Below, piece by piece: positions 40,482 to 47,826 of a stretch of 47,826 nucleotides of DNA (positions are counted from its first letter, which is position 1; each line of letters starts with the position of its first letter). Origin of the DNA: Treponema sp. UBA4307 (GTDB lineage Bacteria > Spirochaetota > Spirochaetia > Treponematales > Treponemataceae); NCBI GenBank assembly GCA_002394685.1, contig DGUP01000040.1, forward strand, positions 1-47,826, read 5' to 3'. The notes beneath the pieces were generated by a model. It was given only the letters and a program-made list of their open reading frames with translations, was not told the origin of the DNA and did no database searches. The translations under genes and the position numbers were made by a program.

Positions 40482-41054
40482 TTATTTTATCAGCCTGATA
40501 TTATCTATAAAAATTGAAGTATCGTAATTGGTTTGAGTTCCCACCCAGCTGGAAATACTAATACGCTTAACTTCTGCAAGTCTCTCTGGTTCAAAAGACT
40601 GAATATCAAAAACAATGGTATGCTGGCCCTGAGGCAAATAGTAACTCTGTGTCTGATTCCAGTTCCAGGCATCTCCTGTCTGAAGAATAAAACTTACACT
40701 GTGAACAATCGGAGAAGGATTGTAGAAATCAATTACTACGTATTTTCCACCGGATAAATCCTGACTTCCATCATAGAACCAGGTTCCACTTTCTCCACCG
40801 GCAGGAACAGGTTCCAGTTTCAGTTCCAGAGAATACTTTCCTTCTGAAACCCAGGCCTTGTGCAGATCAGCGCCCCAGGAAATTTTGTGACCGCCCCATC
40901 TGTCCCAGTCAGAGCCAGCCCAGATCCAGTAGTTACCATTTTCAAAATTATCGATTATCTGAACCTTACCTTCAGGAATAGGAGCGTCTACCTGAGCAAA
41001 GGCTCCTGTTGCAGCAATTAAAGTTAATATCAAAACAAGTGAAAATTTCTTCAT
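40482..41054 (-). CDS. Secreted carbohydrate-binding-like (jelly-roll) protein
   Basis: A 190-residue protein. The signal peptide 'MKKFSLVLILTLIAATGAFA' is followed by a single domain: 'VQIIDNFENGNYWIWAGSDWDRWGG', 'YSLELKLEPVPAGGESGTWFYDG', 'YVVIDFYNPSPIVHSVSFILQTGD', and 'TSIFIDNIRLIK' at the end. This is the fold signature of galactose-binding-like/CBM11- or CBM30-type modules with no catalytic domain attached. SD aagggg precedes the ATG. It lies 30 nt after the chemoreceptor gene on the same strand. The likely role is periplasmic glycan binding, perhaps as a ligand carrier for the receptor. Confidence 0.7.
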   Translation of the reverse strand: MKKFSLVLILTLIAATGAFAQVDAPIPEGKVQIIDNFENGNYWIWAGSDWDRWGGHKISWGADLHKAWVSEGKYSLELKLEPVPAGGESGTWFYDGSQDLSGGKYVVIDFYNPSPIVHSVSFILQTGDAWNWNQTQSYYLPQGQHTIVFDIQSFEPERLAEVKRISISSWVGTQTNYDTSIFIDNIRLIK

Positions 41055-41084
41055 ATCGTTATTCCCCTTAAATCCAAGTCTTCA

Positions 41085-43265
41085 TCAAACCTTAAACTTG
41101 TCCATAGCATTCTTAAGTTTCTCGATACTTTCATTGTTTTTATTTACACAAACATTTGCCTTCTTTGCAGAATCTGTAATCAGAACAGTCTTGCTGCTCA
41201 TGTCTTTCATGTTGTTGTTTACATTTTCTGTCATCTTTGCAATTGTATCCATTTCGTAAGAAACCTGCTTTGAACCTTCCATCATTTCATCAGACCCATT
41301 CTTTACGCTTTGAGTGATTGAACCAATCTGCTTCATTGCTTCAAGAATTTTTACAGAGTTATCATTCTGCAAAGTCATAGCCTGATCAATTTCTTTTTCC
41401 TGCTCAGAAACAACCTTTGTTAAGTCAAAGATTGTATTAAACTGCTGCTGTACAGACTGAGTAGATGTAGTAACATTTGAAATGATTTCATAAACTTCTT
41501 TAAGTGCAGCCTGAATCTTTGTACCCTGGATGCTGGACTCTTCTGCAAGTTTTCTGATTTCATCTGCAACAACCGCAAAGCCCTGGCCTTCCTTACCGGC
41601 ATGAGCTGCTTCAATAGCGGCATTCATAGCAAGGAGGTTTGTCTGACTGGCAATTGTTTTAATAACAGTTGAAGCTTCAGTTAAATTCTGAGACTTGTTT
41701 TCGATTTCAGCACTAAGCTGGGCAGTTTCATTAATCAGTTTCTGACCCTTTTCAGAAGCTTCTTCAAGTGATGTCATTGAAAGCTGATTCTTCTTAAGAA
41801 TCTGAGTTACGGAAGCAATATTTTCAGTCATCTCTTCAATAGATTTTACTGACTGATTTACACTGCTTGCGTGCTGATCAATATTTTCATTAAGAATACC
41901 AATATTCTTTACAATCTGACCAACTACAGATTTTGCTTCTTCTACGCCGGCAGAATAATCCTGCATCTGATTTTGAACGGCTACAATTGAATCTGTAATC
42001 GTTGTAATGGCATTTGCTGTATCCTTCATGGAATTATTAAGTTCTTCTCCATTCAGGTGCATTTCATCAGAAGAATTTTTTGCATCCTTTATTGAAGAAC
42101 CAATTTTTTCCATTGTCTTATTAAAGCTTTCTGCCATTTGACCAATTTCATTATTTTCTTTTGAAGAAAGACGAACGGTTAAATCTCCATCACCTTCAGA
42201 AATATTCTTAAGGGCTGAAACTGAATCCTGGAGTGGTTTTGTAATTTTATTTACAGAAAGATAAACAATTGCAAGTACAAGTAAAATCTGAACAATAAAG
42301 GCAATTACAATGATGAAAATAAGTGAGCGAGCTTCTTTATTGATTTCAGATACAGGAGTTTCAGAAATGTAATACCAGAGATTTCCAGTTCTATCTACAG
42401 ACAACTTGGCAACAGTTACAAACTGCCTGTCTTTTCCAGAACCTCTATAGAAAGTAGATGTTCCGTAAACAGGCTTTCCTTCTTCATCATAGAAATATTT
42501 TGTAATTTCAGAATCATTAAAGAACTTACTTGTGGAACCAATTTCTGATCCATTGGAACTTGCAATAACTTTTCCTGAATAAGTAATGAATTCACACTTT
42601 GTGCCTTTATAGATTGAGCTTCCATCAACCATGCTATCCATATTTGTAAGAACATAGTCAACACCGGCAACACCACAATTCTGAGAGAGAGAGTTTACGA
42701 TTTTTGAAAAAACCTTAACGCTTAAGACTTTATCTCCATCAAGAAGAATTTCTTTTGGTTCTGAAATTGATGTGGCCCACTGATTTGTATACATTTCAAT
42801 TTCTTCACCAGTAAGCTCAGATACAGTTTCATTTTTAATACGCCCCTGCTTATCTTTTATGTAATGGAGCTTAAACTGTCCTGTAGGATTATTATCAACA
42901 TCAATCTTTTCTGCATCCCTGAAATCGAACATTCCAGGCAGCCAGTATCCCCAGGCTGAATCCAGAGTGGAATTTTTAATAAGAGCGCGGACTATCTGTT
43001 CAGCAGCGGTACGGCGGTATTTTTCAGGGATAGGCCATACACCACCCAGGTTACCTGCCAGTGTTTCAGCAGAATAAACCATTCCACTAAGCTGAATCTC
43101 TACATCATCAGCTTTTTTTTCGGTTTCTGTGATAATGCTCTTCTGAATCTGCTCAGTATTTGACTTATTAACAATCTTGCCGATTATAACAGTCATACTA
43201 ATTGAAACCAAAAGCATTCCAATTCCTAAAGATAAAAGCAAACTAGTCTTAACAGAGCTTTTCAT
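41085..43265 (-). CDS. Methyl-accepting chemotaxis protein with dCache sensor
   Basis: A 726-residue receptor starting at ATG 43265 (gaggag SD); the upstream in-frame ATG at 43280 lacks one. TM1 is about 3-25, the periplasmic Cache-type domain about 35-310 ('DSAWGYWLPGMFDF', 'NCGVAGVDYVLTNMDSMV', 'GNLWYYISETPV'), TM2 about 315-337, HAMP about 338-393, and the signalling helices end at 'FKV'. The conserved hairpin tip 'ASQTNLLAMNAAIEAAHAGKEGQGFAVVADE' is at about 539-570. There is no C-terminal CheR-tether pentapeptide. It should control the motor through CheA/CheW. The next gene in the operon is a secreted binding-type protein. Confidence 0.93.
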   Translation of the reverse strand: MKSSVKTSLLLSLGIGMLLVSISMTVIIGKIVNKSNTEQIQKSIITETEKKADDVEIQLSGMVYSAETLAGNLGGVWPIPEKYRRTAAEQIVRALIKNSTLDSAWGYWLPGMFDFRDAEKIDVDNNPTGQFKLHYIKDKQGRIKNETVSELTGEEIEMYTNQWATSISEPKEILLDGDKVLSVKVFSKIVNSLSQNCGVAGVDYVLTNMDSMVDGSSIYKGTKCEFITYSGKVIASSNGSEIGSTSKFFNDSEITKYFYDEEGKPVYGTSTFYRGSGKDRQFVTVAKLSVDRTGNLWYYISETPVSEINKEARSLIFIIVIAFIVQILLVLAIVYLSVNKITKPLQDSVSALKNISEGDGDLTVRLSSKENNEIGQMAESFNKTMEKIGSSIKDAKNSSDEMHLNGEELNNSMKDTANAITTITDSIVAVQNQMQDYSAGVEEAKSVVGQIVKNIGILNENIDQHASSVNQSVKSIEEMTENIASVTQILKKNQLSMTSLEEASEKGQKLINETAQLSAEIENKSQNLTEASTVIKTIASQTNLLAMNAAIEAAHAGKEGQGFAVVADEIRKLAEESSIQGTKIQAALKEVYEIISNVTTSTQSVQQQFNTIFDLTKVVSEQEKEIDQAMTLQNDNSVKILEAMKQIGSITQSVKNGSDEMMEGSKQVSYEMDTIAKMTENVNNNMKDMSSKTVLITDSAKKANVCVNKNNESIEKLKNAMDKFKV

Positions 43266-43463
43266 TTTTACTCCTCGCATACAGTTTACATAAATTCCAT
43301 TGAGTATTAAACGAAGGTAACAAAATATTATATAAATTTAAGTTAGCATTATCCTTCATAAACAAAAAATGTACAGTTACATTTGTACTATTTTTTTAAG
43401 TTCACAAAACAATTCAAAAGGTATATAGTAGAAAAACAAAACATAATTAGACAGGACAAGTAT

Positions 43464-44594
43464 ATGAAACTTACATGTGGTATTGTTGGTCTTCCAAATG
43501 TTGGTAAATCAACTATTTTTAGTGCACTTACAAAAGCACCTGCATCTGCAGAAAATTATCCATTCTGTACAATCGATCCAAACGTTGGTGTTGTAGATCT
43601 TCCAGATGAAAGACTGGATTTTATGGCAAGCGTTTTCCAGCCAAAAAAGAAAATTCCTGCAAGTGTAGACTTTGTAGATATTGCCGGACTTATTAAAGGA
43701 GCCTCAAAAGGTGAAGGTCTGGGCAATCAGTTCCTTGCAAACATTCGTGAAACTGCTGTTATTGCCCACGTTGTTCGCTGCTTTGATAATCCTGATATTC
43801 AGCACGTTCGCGATGATGCTAAGACAGATGCACCTATTGATCCTGAAAGCGACATTCTTACAATCGATTTTGAACTTGCACAGGCTGACCTGGATACAAT
43901 TAACAAGCGTCAGGAAAAAATAACCAAGCAGATTCGTGCCCTTGGTGCTGCTGAAGAAAAACGCCTTGCACCATATTTCTCTGCAATTGAAAAGATTAAG
44001 CCTCTTCTGGAAGATGGAAAATGTGCCCGCATGGCAGATTTGTCAGATGAAGAAAGAGAGGCTGTTTACGATCTTCACCTGCTTACAATTAAGCCTCAGG
44101 TTTTTGTCTGCAACATTGATGAAGACACTATTGAAGCAGGAAGCAACAAATATGTTGAAACAGTTCAGAAGATTGCAGCAGAACAGAAATCTGAAACAAT
44201 TGTAATCTGTGGAAAATTTGAAGCTGACCTTTCAGAAATTACAGACGAAGAAGAGCGCAAAGAATTTATGGATTCAGTAGGCCTTAAGGAATCTGGTCTT
44301 ACAGTTCTCAGCCGCCATGTTTACCATCTTATGGGATTACGCACATTCTTTACTGGAGGACCTGATGAATGCAGGGCATGGACAATTCATGCCGGAGACA
44401 AGGCCCCACAGGCTGCAGGTGTTATCCACACAGACTTTGAAAAAGGCTTTATTAAGGCAGAAGCATACACTGTTGACGATCTTCGTAAGTATGGTTCTGA
44501 AGCAGAAATTAAGGCTGCTGGAAAATACCGTCAGGAAGGAAAGGAATACGTTGTTCAGGACGGAGATGTACTTTTCTTTAAGTTCAATAAATAA
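43464..44594 (+). CDS. ychF: Redox-regulated ATPase/GTPase YchF (OLA1 family)
   Basis: A 376-residue protein. ATG 43464 follows acaggac; the longer in-frame start at 43383 adds a non-conserved tail. P-loop 'GLPNVGKST', 'NYPFCTIDPNVGVVDLPDERLD', 'DIAGLIKGASKGEGLGN' and the C-terminal TGS domain ('RAWTIHAGDKAPQAAGVIHTDFEKGFIKAE') are all present. YchF binds ribosomes and hydrolyses ATP; its exact job in bacteria is debated. It is a single gene, and a bidirectional terminator follows. Confidence 0.95.
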   Translation: MKLTCGIVGLPNVGKSTIFSALTKAPASAENYPFCTIDPNVGVVDLPDERLDFMASVFQPKKKIPASVDFVDIAGLIKGASKGEGLGNQFLANIRETAVIAHVVRCFDNPDIQHVRDDAKTDAPIDPESDILTIDFELAQADLDTINKRQEKITKQIRALGAAEEKRLAPYFSAIEKIKPLLEDGKCARMADLSDEEREAVYDLHLLTIKPQVFVCNIDEDTIEAGSNKYVETVQKIAAEQKSETIVICGKFEADLSEITDEEERKEFMDSVGLKESGLTVLSRHVYHLMGLRTFFTGGPDECRAWTIHAGDKAPQAAGVIHTDFEKGFIKAEAYTVDDLRKYGSEAEIKAAGKYRQEGKEYVVQDGDVLFFKFNK

Positions 44595-44602
44595 TTCTTA
44601 CT

Positions 44603-44653
44603 AAAAAAGAGCCTGCTGATGCTGATTCACTCCACACCGGCAGGCTTTTTTGT
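44603..44653. terminator. Bidirectional terminator between ychF and the FGE-domain gene
   Basis: gcctgc (44611-44616) pairs with gcaggc (44640-44645). Seven T follow on the right and six A precede on the left. The loop is long (23 nt) and can fold a little further. Confidence 0.8.
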
Positions 44654-44707
44654 TTTTAGATTTACAAATACAATAAACTACGAGGACACCTGATAGTCTG
44701 TGAACTA

Positions 44708-46171
44708 CTAGTCGGAGATGATCAGGAGACGAAACCCCAAATCACGATATTGCTCGCAAGCATTATAATAATCCAGGTCAGATACCTCACATTTATTATC
44801 GTTAAAACTGAAGCAACTGCCCCCACGCAAATAGTGACAGTTGCTACTACTAGAATCCCAAACCCATTCCCAGACGTTACCAGACATATCATAAAGTCCA
44901 TAGGCATTTCCTGTTTTCTCTGCTACCGGGTGGGTTCCAAAACCACTACTAAAATGAGAAGACCAAGCAACATCATCTATGTTATCGCTGCCTGAATATT
45001 TATAGGACTCCCCTCCTTTTGCAGCGTATTCCCATTCTTCATTTGTTGGAAGTCTGAAGCCGTTTGCACTTGTGTCCTGGCTTATAGTACCACTTATGTA
45101 CATCCCCCTATGAGGAATGTAGTTCCATTTATTTATATCTGTTTCTCCATTAACAGAGTAAATTGGCTTTCTGTCTGTAAGGAGACTCAGCTTATTACAG
45201 AAATAAATTGCATCGTACCAGCTTACTTTCTCTACAGGTAATGTATCTCCCTTATAATAACTTGGATTTTCACCCATCACTTTTTCATAGAGTTCCTGAG
45301 TTACTTCGGTTTTACCTATACAATAATCTTTTCCAGGAACTTTTATAAATGGATAAAGTTTTTCCAGGTTTTCTTTTGATTCTTTATATTCAGAAGTATC
45401 ATTGAACACCAATCTGATTCCTCTATCTTCGCTTGATGCGTAGGTATAATAACACCCATGGCCAGAAAGTACCTGACAACCATAAGATTTACTGTACCAA
45501 CTTCCACCACAAAAAGTGCATTGATCGTCATTTATTCCGCTTTCTGTTCCGAATTCCCAGATATACTCCCGAACATTTCCAGACATATCGTAAAGACCAT
45601 AGTTATTTGCTTTTTTTTGCATTACAGAGTGAGTTATATTTCCACTGTTGCCTTCATACCAGGCTACATCATCTATGTTATCGCTGCCTGAATACTTATA
45701 GGACTCCCCGCCTTTTGCAGCAAACTGCCATTCTCCTAGGGTTGGAAGTCTGAAACCGTTTGCATTTGTATTAAAGTTTATATTTCCATTTATGGACTTC
45801 CCCTTATGAGGAATGTAGTTCCATTTATTTATATCTGTTTCTCCATTAACAGAGTAAATTGGCCTTCTGCCTGTAAGAAGACTCAGCTTATTACAGAAAT
45901 AAATTGCATCGTACCAGCTTACTTTCTCTACAGGTAATGTATCTCCCTTATAATAGCTTGGATTTTCACCCATCACTTTTTCATAGAGTTCCTGAGTTAC
46001 TTCGGTTTTACCTATACAATAATCTTTTCCAGGAACTTTTATAAATGGATATAACTCATTTAAGTTTACTAATTTTTCTTCTGAAAGAGATGCGCTGTAG
46101 TCAGCACACTGAGCAAATAGAGCTGCTCCCAAAAAGAAAACTAATACTGATAGAACAATACTTTTTTTCAT
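44708..46171 (-). CDS. Secreted protein with two tandem FGE-sulfatase (SUMF1-like) domains
   Basis: A 487-residue protein with a signal peptide ('MKKSIVLSVLVFFLGAALFAQ'). ATG 46171 is 5 nt after ggag; ATGs at 46174 and 46186 are alternatives. Domain 1 (about 40-250) and domain 2 (about 272-487) each show 'GKTEVTQELYEKVMGENPSYYKG', 'LPVEKVSWYDAIYFCNKLS', 'ANGFRLPT-EW', 'YGLYDMSGNV' and a 'GGS...' end. The first 60 residues of the two domains are identical, while the C-terminal parts differ. Domain 2 keeps 'GNVWEWVWD' and 'RGGS'; domain 1 has 'GNVREYIWE'. No sulfatase is nearby, so this is probably a member of the broad SUMF1-domain family (binding or variable proteins) rather than a true formylglycine enzyme. 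Confidence 0.85.
   Translation of the reverse strand: MKKSIVLSVLVFFLGAALFAQCADYSASLSEEKLVNLNELYPFIKVPGKDYCIGKTEVTQELYEKVMGENPSYYKGDTLPVEKVSWYDAIYFCNKLSLLTGRRPIYSVNGETDINKWNYIPHKGKSINGNINFNTNANGFRLPTLGEWQFAAKGGESYKYSGSDNIDDVAWYEGNSGNITHSVMQKKANNYGLYDMSGNVREYIWEFGTESGINDDQCTFCGGSWYSKSYGCQVLSGHGCYYTYASSEDRGIRLVFNDTSEYKESKENLEKLYPFIKVPGKDYCIGKTEVTQELYEKVMGENPSYYKGDTLPVEKVSWYDAIYFCNKLSLLTDRKPIYSVNGETDINKWNYIPHRGMYISGTISQDTSANGFRLPTNEEWEYAAKGGESYKYSGSDNIDDVAWSSHFSSGFGTHPVAEKTGNAYGLYDMSGNVWEWVWDSSSSNCHYLRGGSCFSFNDNKCEVSDLDYYNACEQYRDLGFRLLIISD
45105..46051 (-). repeat. Two near-identical direct DNA repeats (about 250 bp each, 696 bp apart) inside the FGE gene
   Basis: The segments about 45105-45355 and 45801-46051 are almost base-for-base the same at an offset of 696 (232 codons). 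Flanking parts of the two domains are clearly diverged. A shorter identical patch encoding 'KGGESYKYSGSDNIDDVAW' recurs further downstream in both domains. Confidence 0.92.
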
Positions 46172-46258
46172 CATTTCTCCATTCAAGATGTCAGAAACAA
46201 GCTCGTCATGATCTGTTTTTAGTTGACATAATGAACCTGTTTTCAGACCGTCGTAACA

Positions 46259-47086
46259 CTAACTTTGACTCATCAACTCTTTCTGAAGCTCTAGAACCTT
46301 TTCCAGTGGCAGTTTTACACATTCGGCAATAATTTCAGGAGACACTCCTTTTTTTAAGAATTCCAGGCTTGCTTCAACAGCTTTTTCCTCCATACCTTCA
46401 GCTTTTCCTTCACGGAAGGAATATGCTAACTGTCGTTCGAATTCCATAAAATGTTTCCTCCACTGTGCATTGTGTTTGGCATCCTCAACTTTGCGGATAA
46501 TTTTCTCAGAAAATGAATTTGAACTTTCATTCGTCAACAGGCATTTCATGAATGCCTTCTGCTCTTCGTTTAACAGTTTATCATAATTTTTTGCAACAAA
46601 AAAGTATTTATAAGCCCTGTCATTCAATCTGATTTCCGGGTTTTCCTGACAGAGATTTTCAAAGGTATACTTGCCCAGACCATTCTTAAAGATGTCCGGT
46701 ATGCAGATAAAGATTACATAGCTGGTGGTTAAACTTTTATAATCCTGTCCCCTATTCAACTGATCCACATCCAGAAGTCCCTGATAATAACGGGCCCTCT
46801 CCGGAATTTCACCAGTATCATTTGCCTGGATTTCCAAATTAAAAGACTTGTCCTTTCCTCGGGCATAAACATCCATCCTTATGGCTTTTTTTCCATAGTC
46901 GACTTCAATTTCGTCCTCCTGATACAGCTCAATTCTGTCAATTTTTATTTCAAGCAGAATTTCCAGAAGTTCCCTGCACAGCTCCGGATTCTGATGCATT
47001 ACCTTATAAAAGATAAAGTTGTTGGCGATTGTTGCCCTCTCCCATTTTTCTTCCAGGGTAAGATTTTGTTCACTTATTTTTTTCAT
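46259..47086 (-). CDS. Rpn family recombination-promoting nuclease (PD-(D/E)XK)
   Basis: A 275-residue protein starting at ATG 47086 (aggag SD). 'TIANNFIFYKVMHQNPELCRELLEILL' opens the typical Rpn N-terminus. The nuclease core 'IRMDVYARGKDKSFNLEIQ' gives the D...ExQ catalytic set, and 'RARYYQGLLDVDQLNRGQDY' follows. The C-terminal 'AYSFREGKAEGMEEKAVEASLEFLKKGVSPEIIAECVKLPLEKVLELQ' tail is standard for this family. Rpn proteins cut DNA and promote RecA-independent recombination, and are often multicopy in Treponema. The intact frame next to a gene with recent internal duplication is notable, but a causal link is not shown. Confidence 0.92.
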   Translation of the reverse strand: MKKISEQNLTLEEKWERATIANNFIFYKVMHQNPELCRELLEILLEIKIDRIELYQEDEIEVDYGKKAIRMDVYARGKDKSFNLEIQANDTGEIPERARYYQGLLDVDQLNRGQDYKSLTTSYVIFICIPDIFKNGLGKYTFENLCQENPEIRLNDRAYKYFFVAKNYDKLLNEEQKAFMKCLLTNESSNSFSEKIIRKVEDAKHNAQWRKHFMEFERQLAYSFREGKAEGMEEKAVEASLEFLKKGVSPEIIAECVKLPLEKVLELQKELMSQS

Positions 47087-47130
47087 TTAAAAACTCCTAT
47101 ATATAAATAGGCTTTAAATGTTTAAAAATG

Positions 47131-47154
47131 TAAAAAAAATCCCCGCCAGGAGGG
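47131..47154 (-). terminator. Second terminator-like stem before the Rpn gene
   Basis: On the minus strand a short stem (ccct / gggg) with loop cctggc is followed by a and eight T. The stem is only 4 bp, one pair being G-U, so strength is uncertain. It would stop anything that reads through the gapA terminator. Confidence 0.45.
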
Positions 47155-47320
47155 CTGAAAATCGTCATTTTCGGCGCTTACTGCGTCACTCGCAAGCTTT
47201 ATTCCGAAAATGATTCTATTTATATTAGTTTTAGTTATCATACCCGTATTGAGATAATATGGAGGAGCATTTTGCGAAACTAGAATACTACCTTTACAAT
47301 CTGAATGAAAATGAAAGCAT

Positions 47321-47346
47321 AAAAAAAAGCCCCGCGTTTACGAGGC
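47321..47346 (-). terminator. gapA rho-independent terminator
   Basis: On the minus strand gcctcg (47346-47341) pairs with cggggc (47334-47329) around loop taaacg, with one G-U pair, and eight T follow. The G-U pair becomes a mismatch on the plus strand, so it acts in the gapA direction. Confidence 0.88.
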
Positions 47347-47356
47347 CTTATGGGTT

Positions 47357-47450
47357 GGACTGCACATTGTGTCAGTCCGAAGCTTATTTCTCCCGCACGT
47401 AAGTGTCGGGAGATTAAACGATTTTGACTGCGCGAATCTCGCGTCAGTCA
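47357..47450 (-). repeat. Three consecutive hairpins with a shared bulged-base architecture, gapA 3' region
   Basis: Each has a lower stem of 6-7 bp, a single unpaired base on the same side, then an upper stem of 3-4 bp. Plus-strand pieces: ggactg-cac-att-gtg-T-cagtcc (47357-47378); tctcccg-cac-gtaa-gtg-T-cgggaga (47389-47413); tgactg-cgcg-aatct-cgcg-T-cagtca (47425-47450). In the transcript the bulge is an A on the 5' side. Confidence 0.85.
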
Positions 47451-47459
47451 GAAATCAAC

Positions 47460-47826
47460 TTAGCAGTTTTCTGCGAAGTACTTAATTGTGCGAACCATCT
47501 GTGAAGTATAGCTGTTTTCATTGTCGTACCAAGAAACAACCTGTACCTGATATGTATCGTCATCAATCTTAGATACCATTGTCTGTGTAGCATCAAAGAG
47601 TGAACCGAACTTCATACCGATTACATCAGATGAAACGATTTCGTCTTCGTTGTAACCGAAAGATTCAGTTGCAGCAGCCTTCATTGCAGCATTGATTCCT
47701 TCCTTTGTTACATCCTTACCCTTTACTACAGCAGTAAGAATTGTTGTTGATCCTGTTGGTGTTGGAACACGCTGAGCAGAACCAATGAGCTTTCCGTTGA
47801 GTTCAGGAATTACAAGACCGATAGCC
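47460..47826 (-). CDS. gapA: Glyceraldehyde-3-phosphate dehydrogenase, C-terminal part (partial)
   Basis: The last 121 or so codons of GAPDH run in from beyond the right edge. 'LNGKLIGSAQRVPTPTGSTTILTAVV' is the substrate-binding loop region, 'ESFGYNEDEIVSSDVIGMKFGSLFDATQT' contains the S-loop end, and 'VVSWYDNENSYTSQMVRTIKYFAE' is the conserved C-terminal helix with the WYDNE motif. The catalytic Cys lies outside the window. The protein makes 1,3-bisphosphoglycerate in glycolysis. High codon regularity suggests strong expression. Confidence 0.96.
   Translation of the reverse strand, partial: AIGLVIPELNGKLIGSAQRVPTPTGSTTILTAVVKGKDVTKEGINAAMKAAATESFGYNEDEIVSSDVIGMKFGSLFDATQTMVSKIDDDTYQVQVVSWYDNENSYTSQMVRTIKYFAENC

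Larger units (their letters stand above)
47087..47459. other. 373-base intergenic region rich in hairpins, between gapA and the Rpn gene
   Basis: Reading in the direction of gapA transcription it holds three stacked hairpins (47425-47450, 47389-47413, 47357-47378), the gapA terminator (47321-47346), a 10-bp long-range stem (47165-47174 with 47204-47213) enclosing a smaller one, and a GC-stem with T-run (47131-47154). I see no convincing gene. Confidence 0.7.

Noticed and set aside
44708..46171. True formylglycine-generating enzyme or a diversity-generating retroelement target
   Set aside because: No sulfatase, reverse transcriptase or template repeat is visible in the window; only the fold family is supported.
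46259..47086. Insertion sequence
   Set aside because: Rpn-type nucleases are often labelled transposases, but I see no terminal inverted repeats or target duplication around the gene.
47259..47402. 47-codon plus-strand ORF reading through the gapA terminator
   Set aside because: It lacks an upstream SD and overlaps the gapA terminator and the hairpin array; coding is unlikely.
47357..47450. Integron attC site
   Set aside because: A GTTGGAC resembles an attC core, but the inverse core is missing in the right orientation and there are three small hairpins instead of one long one.

Overview
The window looks like a chromosomal segment of a saccharolytic, probably gut- or rumen-associated spirochete of the Treponema group. 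The evidence is moderately AT-rich DNA, many secreted lipoproteins with loose spirochete-type lipoboxes, two proteins resembling the spirochete P13 porin family, a methyl-accepting chemotaxis protein, a glycogen phosphorylase/debranching pair, and UvrC, Era and GAPDH of spirochete flavour. The genus is an inference. I see no rRNA, tRNA, phage or CRISPR array. The only gene from a mobile-associated family is one Rpn-type nuclease.

Layout. 1-2694 (-): 5' part of a large TPR protein that ends, at the window edge, in an array of 19-residue repeats. 2988-7683 (+): a sugar ABC importer (binding lipoprotein, double ATPase, two permeases) whose permeases resemble E. coli YtfT and YjfF. 7680-13333 (-): LamG/FN3 secreted protein, YtfQ-like sensor binding protein, YesM/LytS-type histidine kinase and YesN-type AraC response regulator, probably the sugar-sensing system for the importer. 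13328-18213: uvrC, a GH16 glucanase lipoprotein and a His-rich COG0523 (CobW-type) metal GTPase. 18589-23248 (+): two paralogous hydrolase lipoproteins around a small envelope protein, a cluster of hairpins, and two related lipoproteins. 23271-29632 (-): NagZ-like GH3, polar amino-acid ABC transporter, EamA permease, a serine hydrolase lipoprotein. 29790-34419 (-): glgX-glgP glycogen breakdown operon. 34506-35450 (+): era. 35545-39350 (-): two P13-like proteins and a large Ig-like repeat lipoprotein. 39536-40367 (+): two small genes. 40482-43265 (-): chemoreceptor plus secreted carbohydrate-binding-like protein. 43464-44594 (+): ychF. 44708-47086 (-): a tandem FGE-sulfatase-domain protein and an Rpn nuclease. 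47460 to the end (-): 3' part of gapA.

The common theme is carbohydrate capture: outer glucan hydrolysis (GH16), sugar sensing and import, glycogen turnover and glycolysis, with a chemoreceptor/binding-protein pair that may guide the cell to glycans.

The points most worth a second look are structural: a rho-independent terminator written inside the conserved C-terminal codons of the convergent AraC regulator; divergent start codons packed into one ATGCAT; at least six genes without Shine-Dalgarno but with a -10 hexamer 6-10 nt before the ATG (candidate leaderless mRNAs); three successive hairpins with the same bulged-base design downstream of gapA; a tandem FGE gene with signs of gene conversion; and a sensor binding protein that looks more like the classical YtfQ than the importer's own binding protein.
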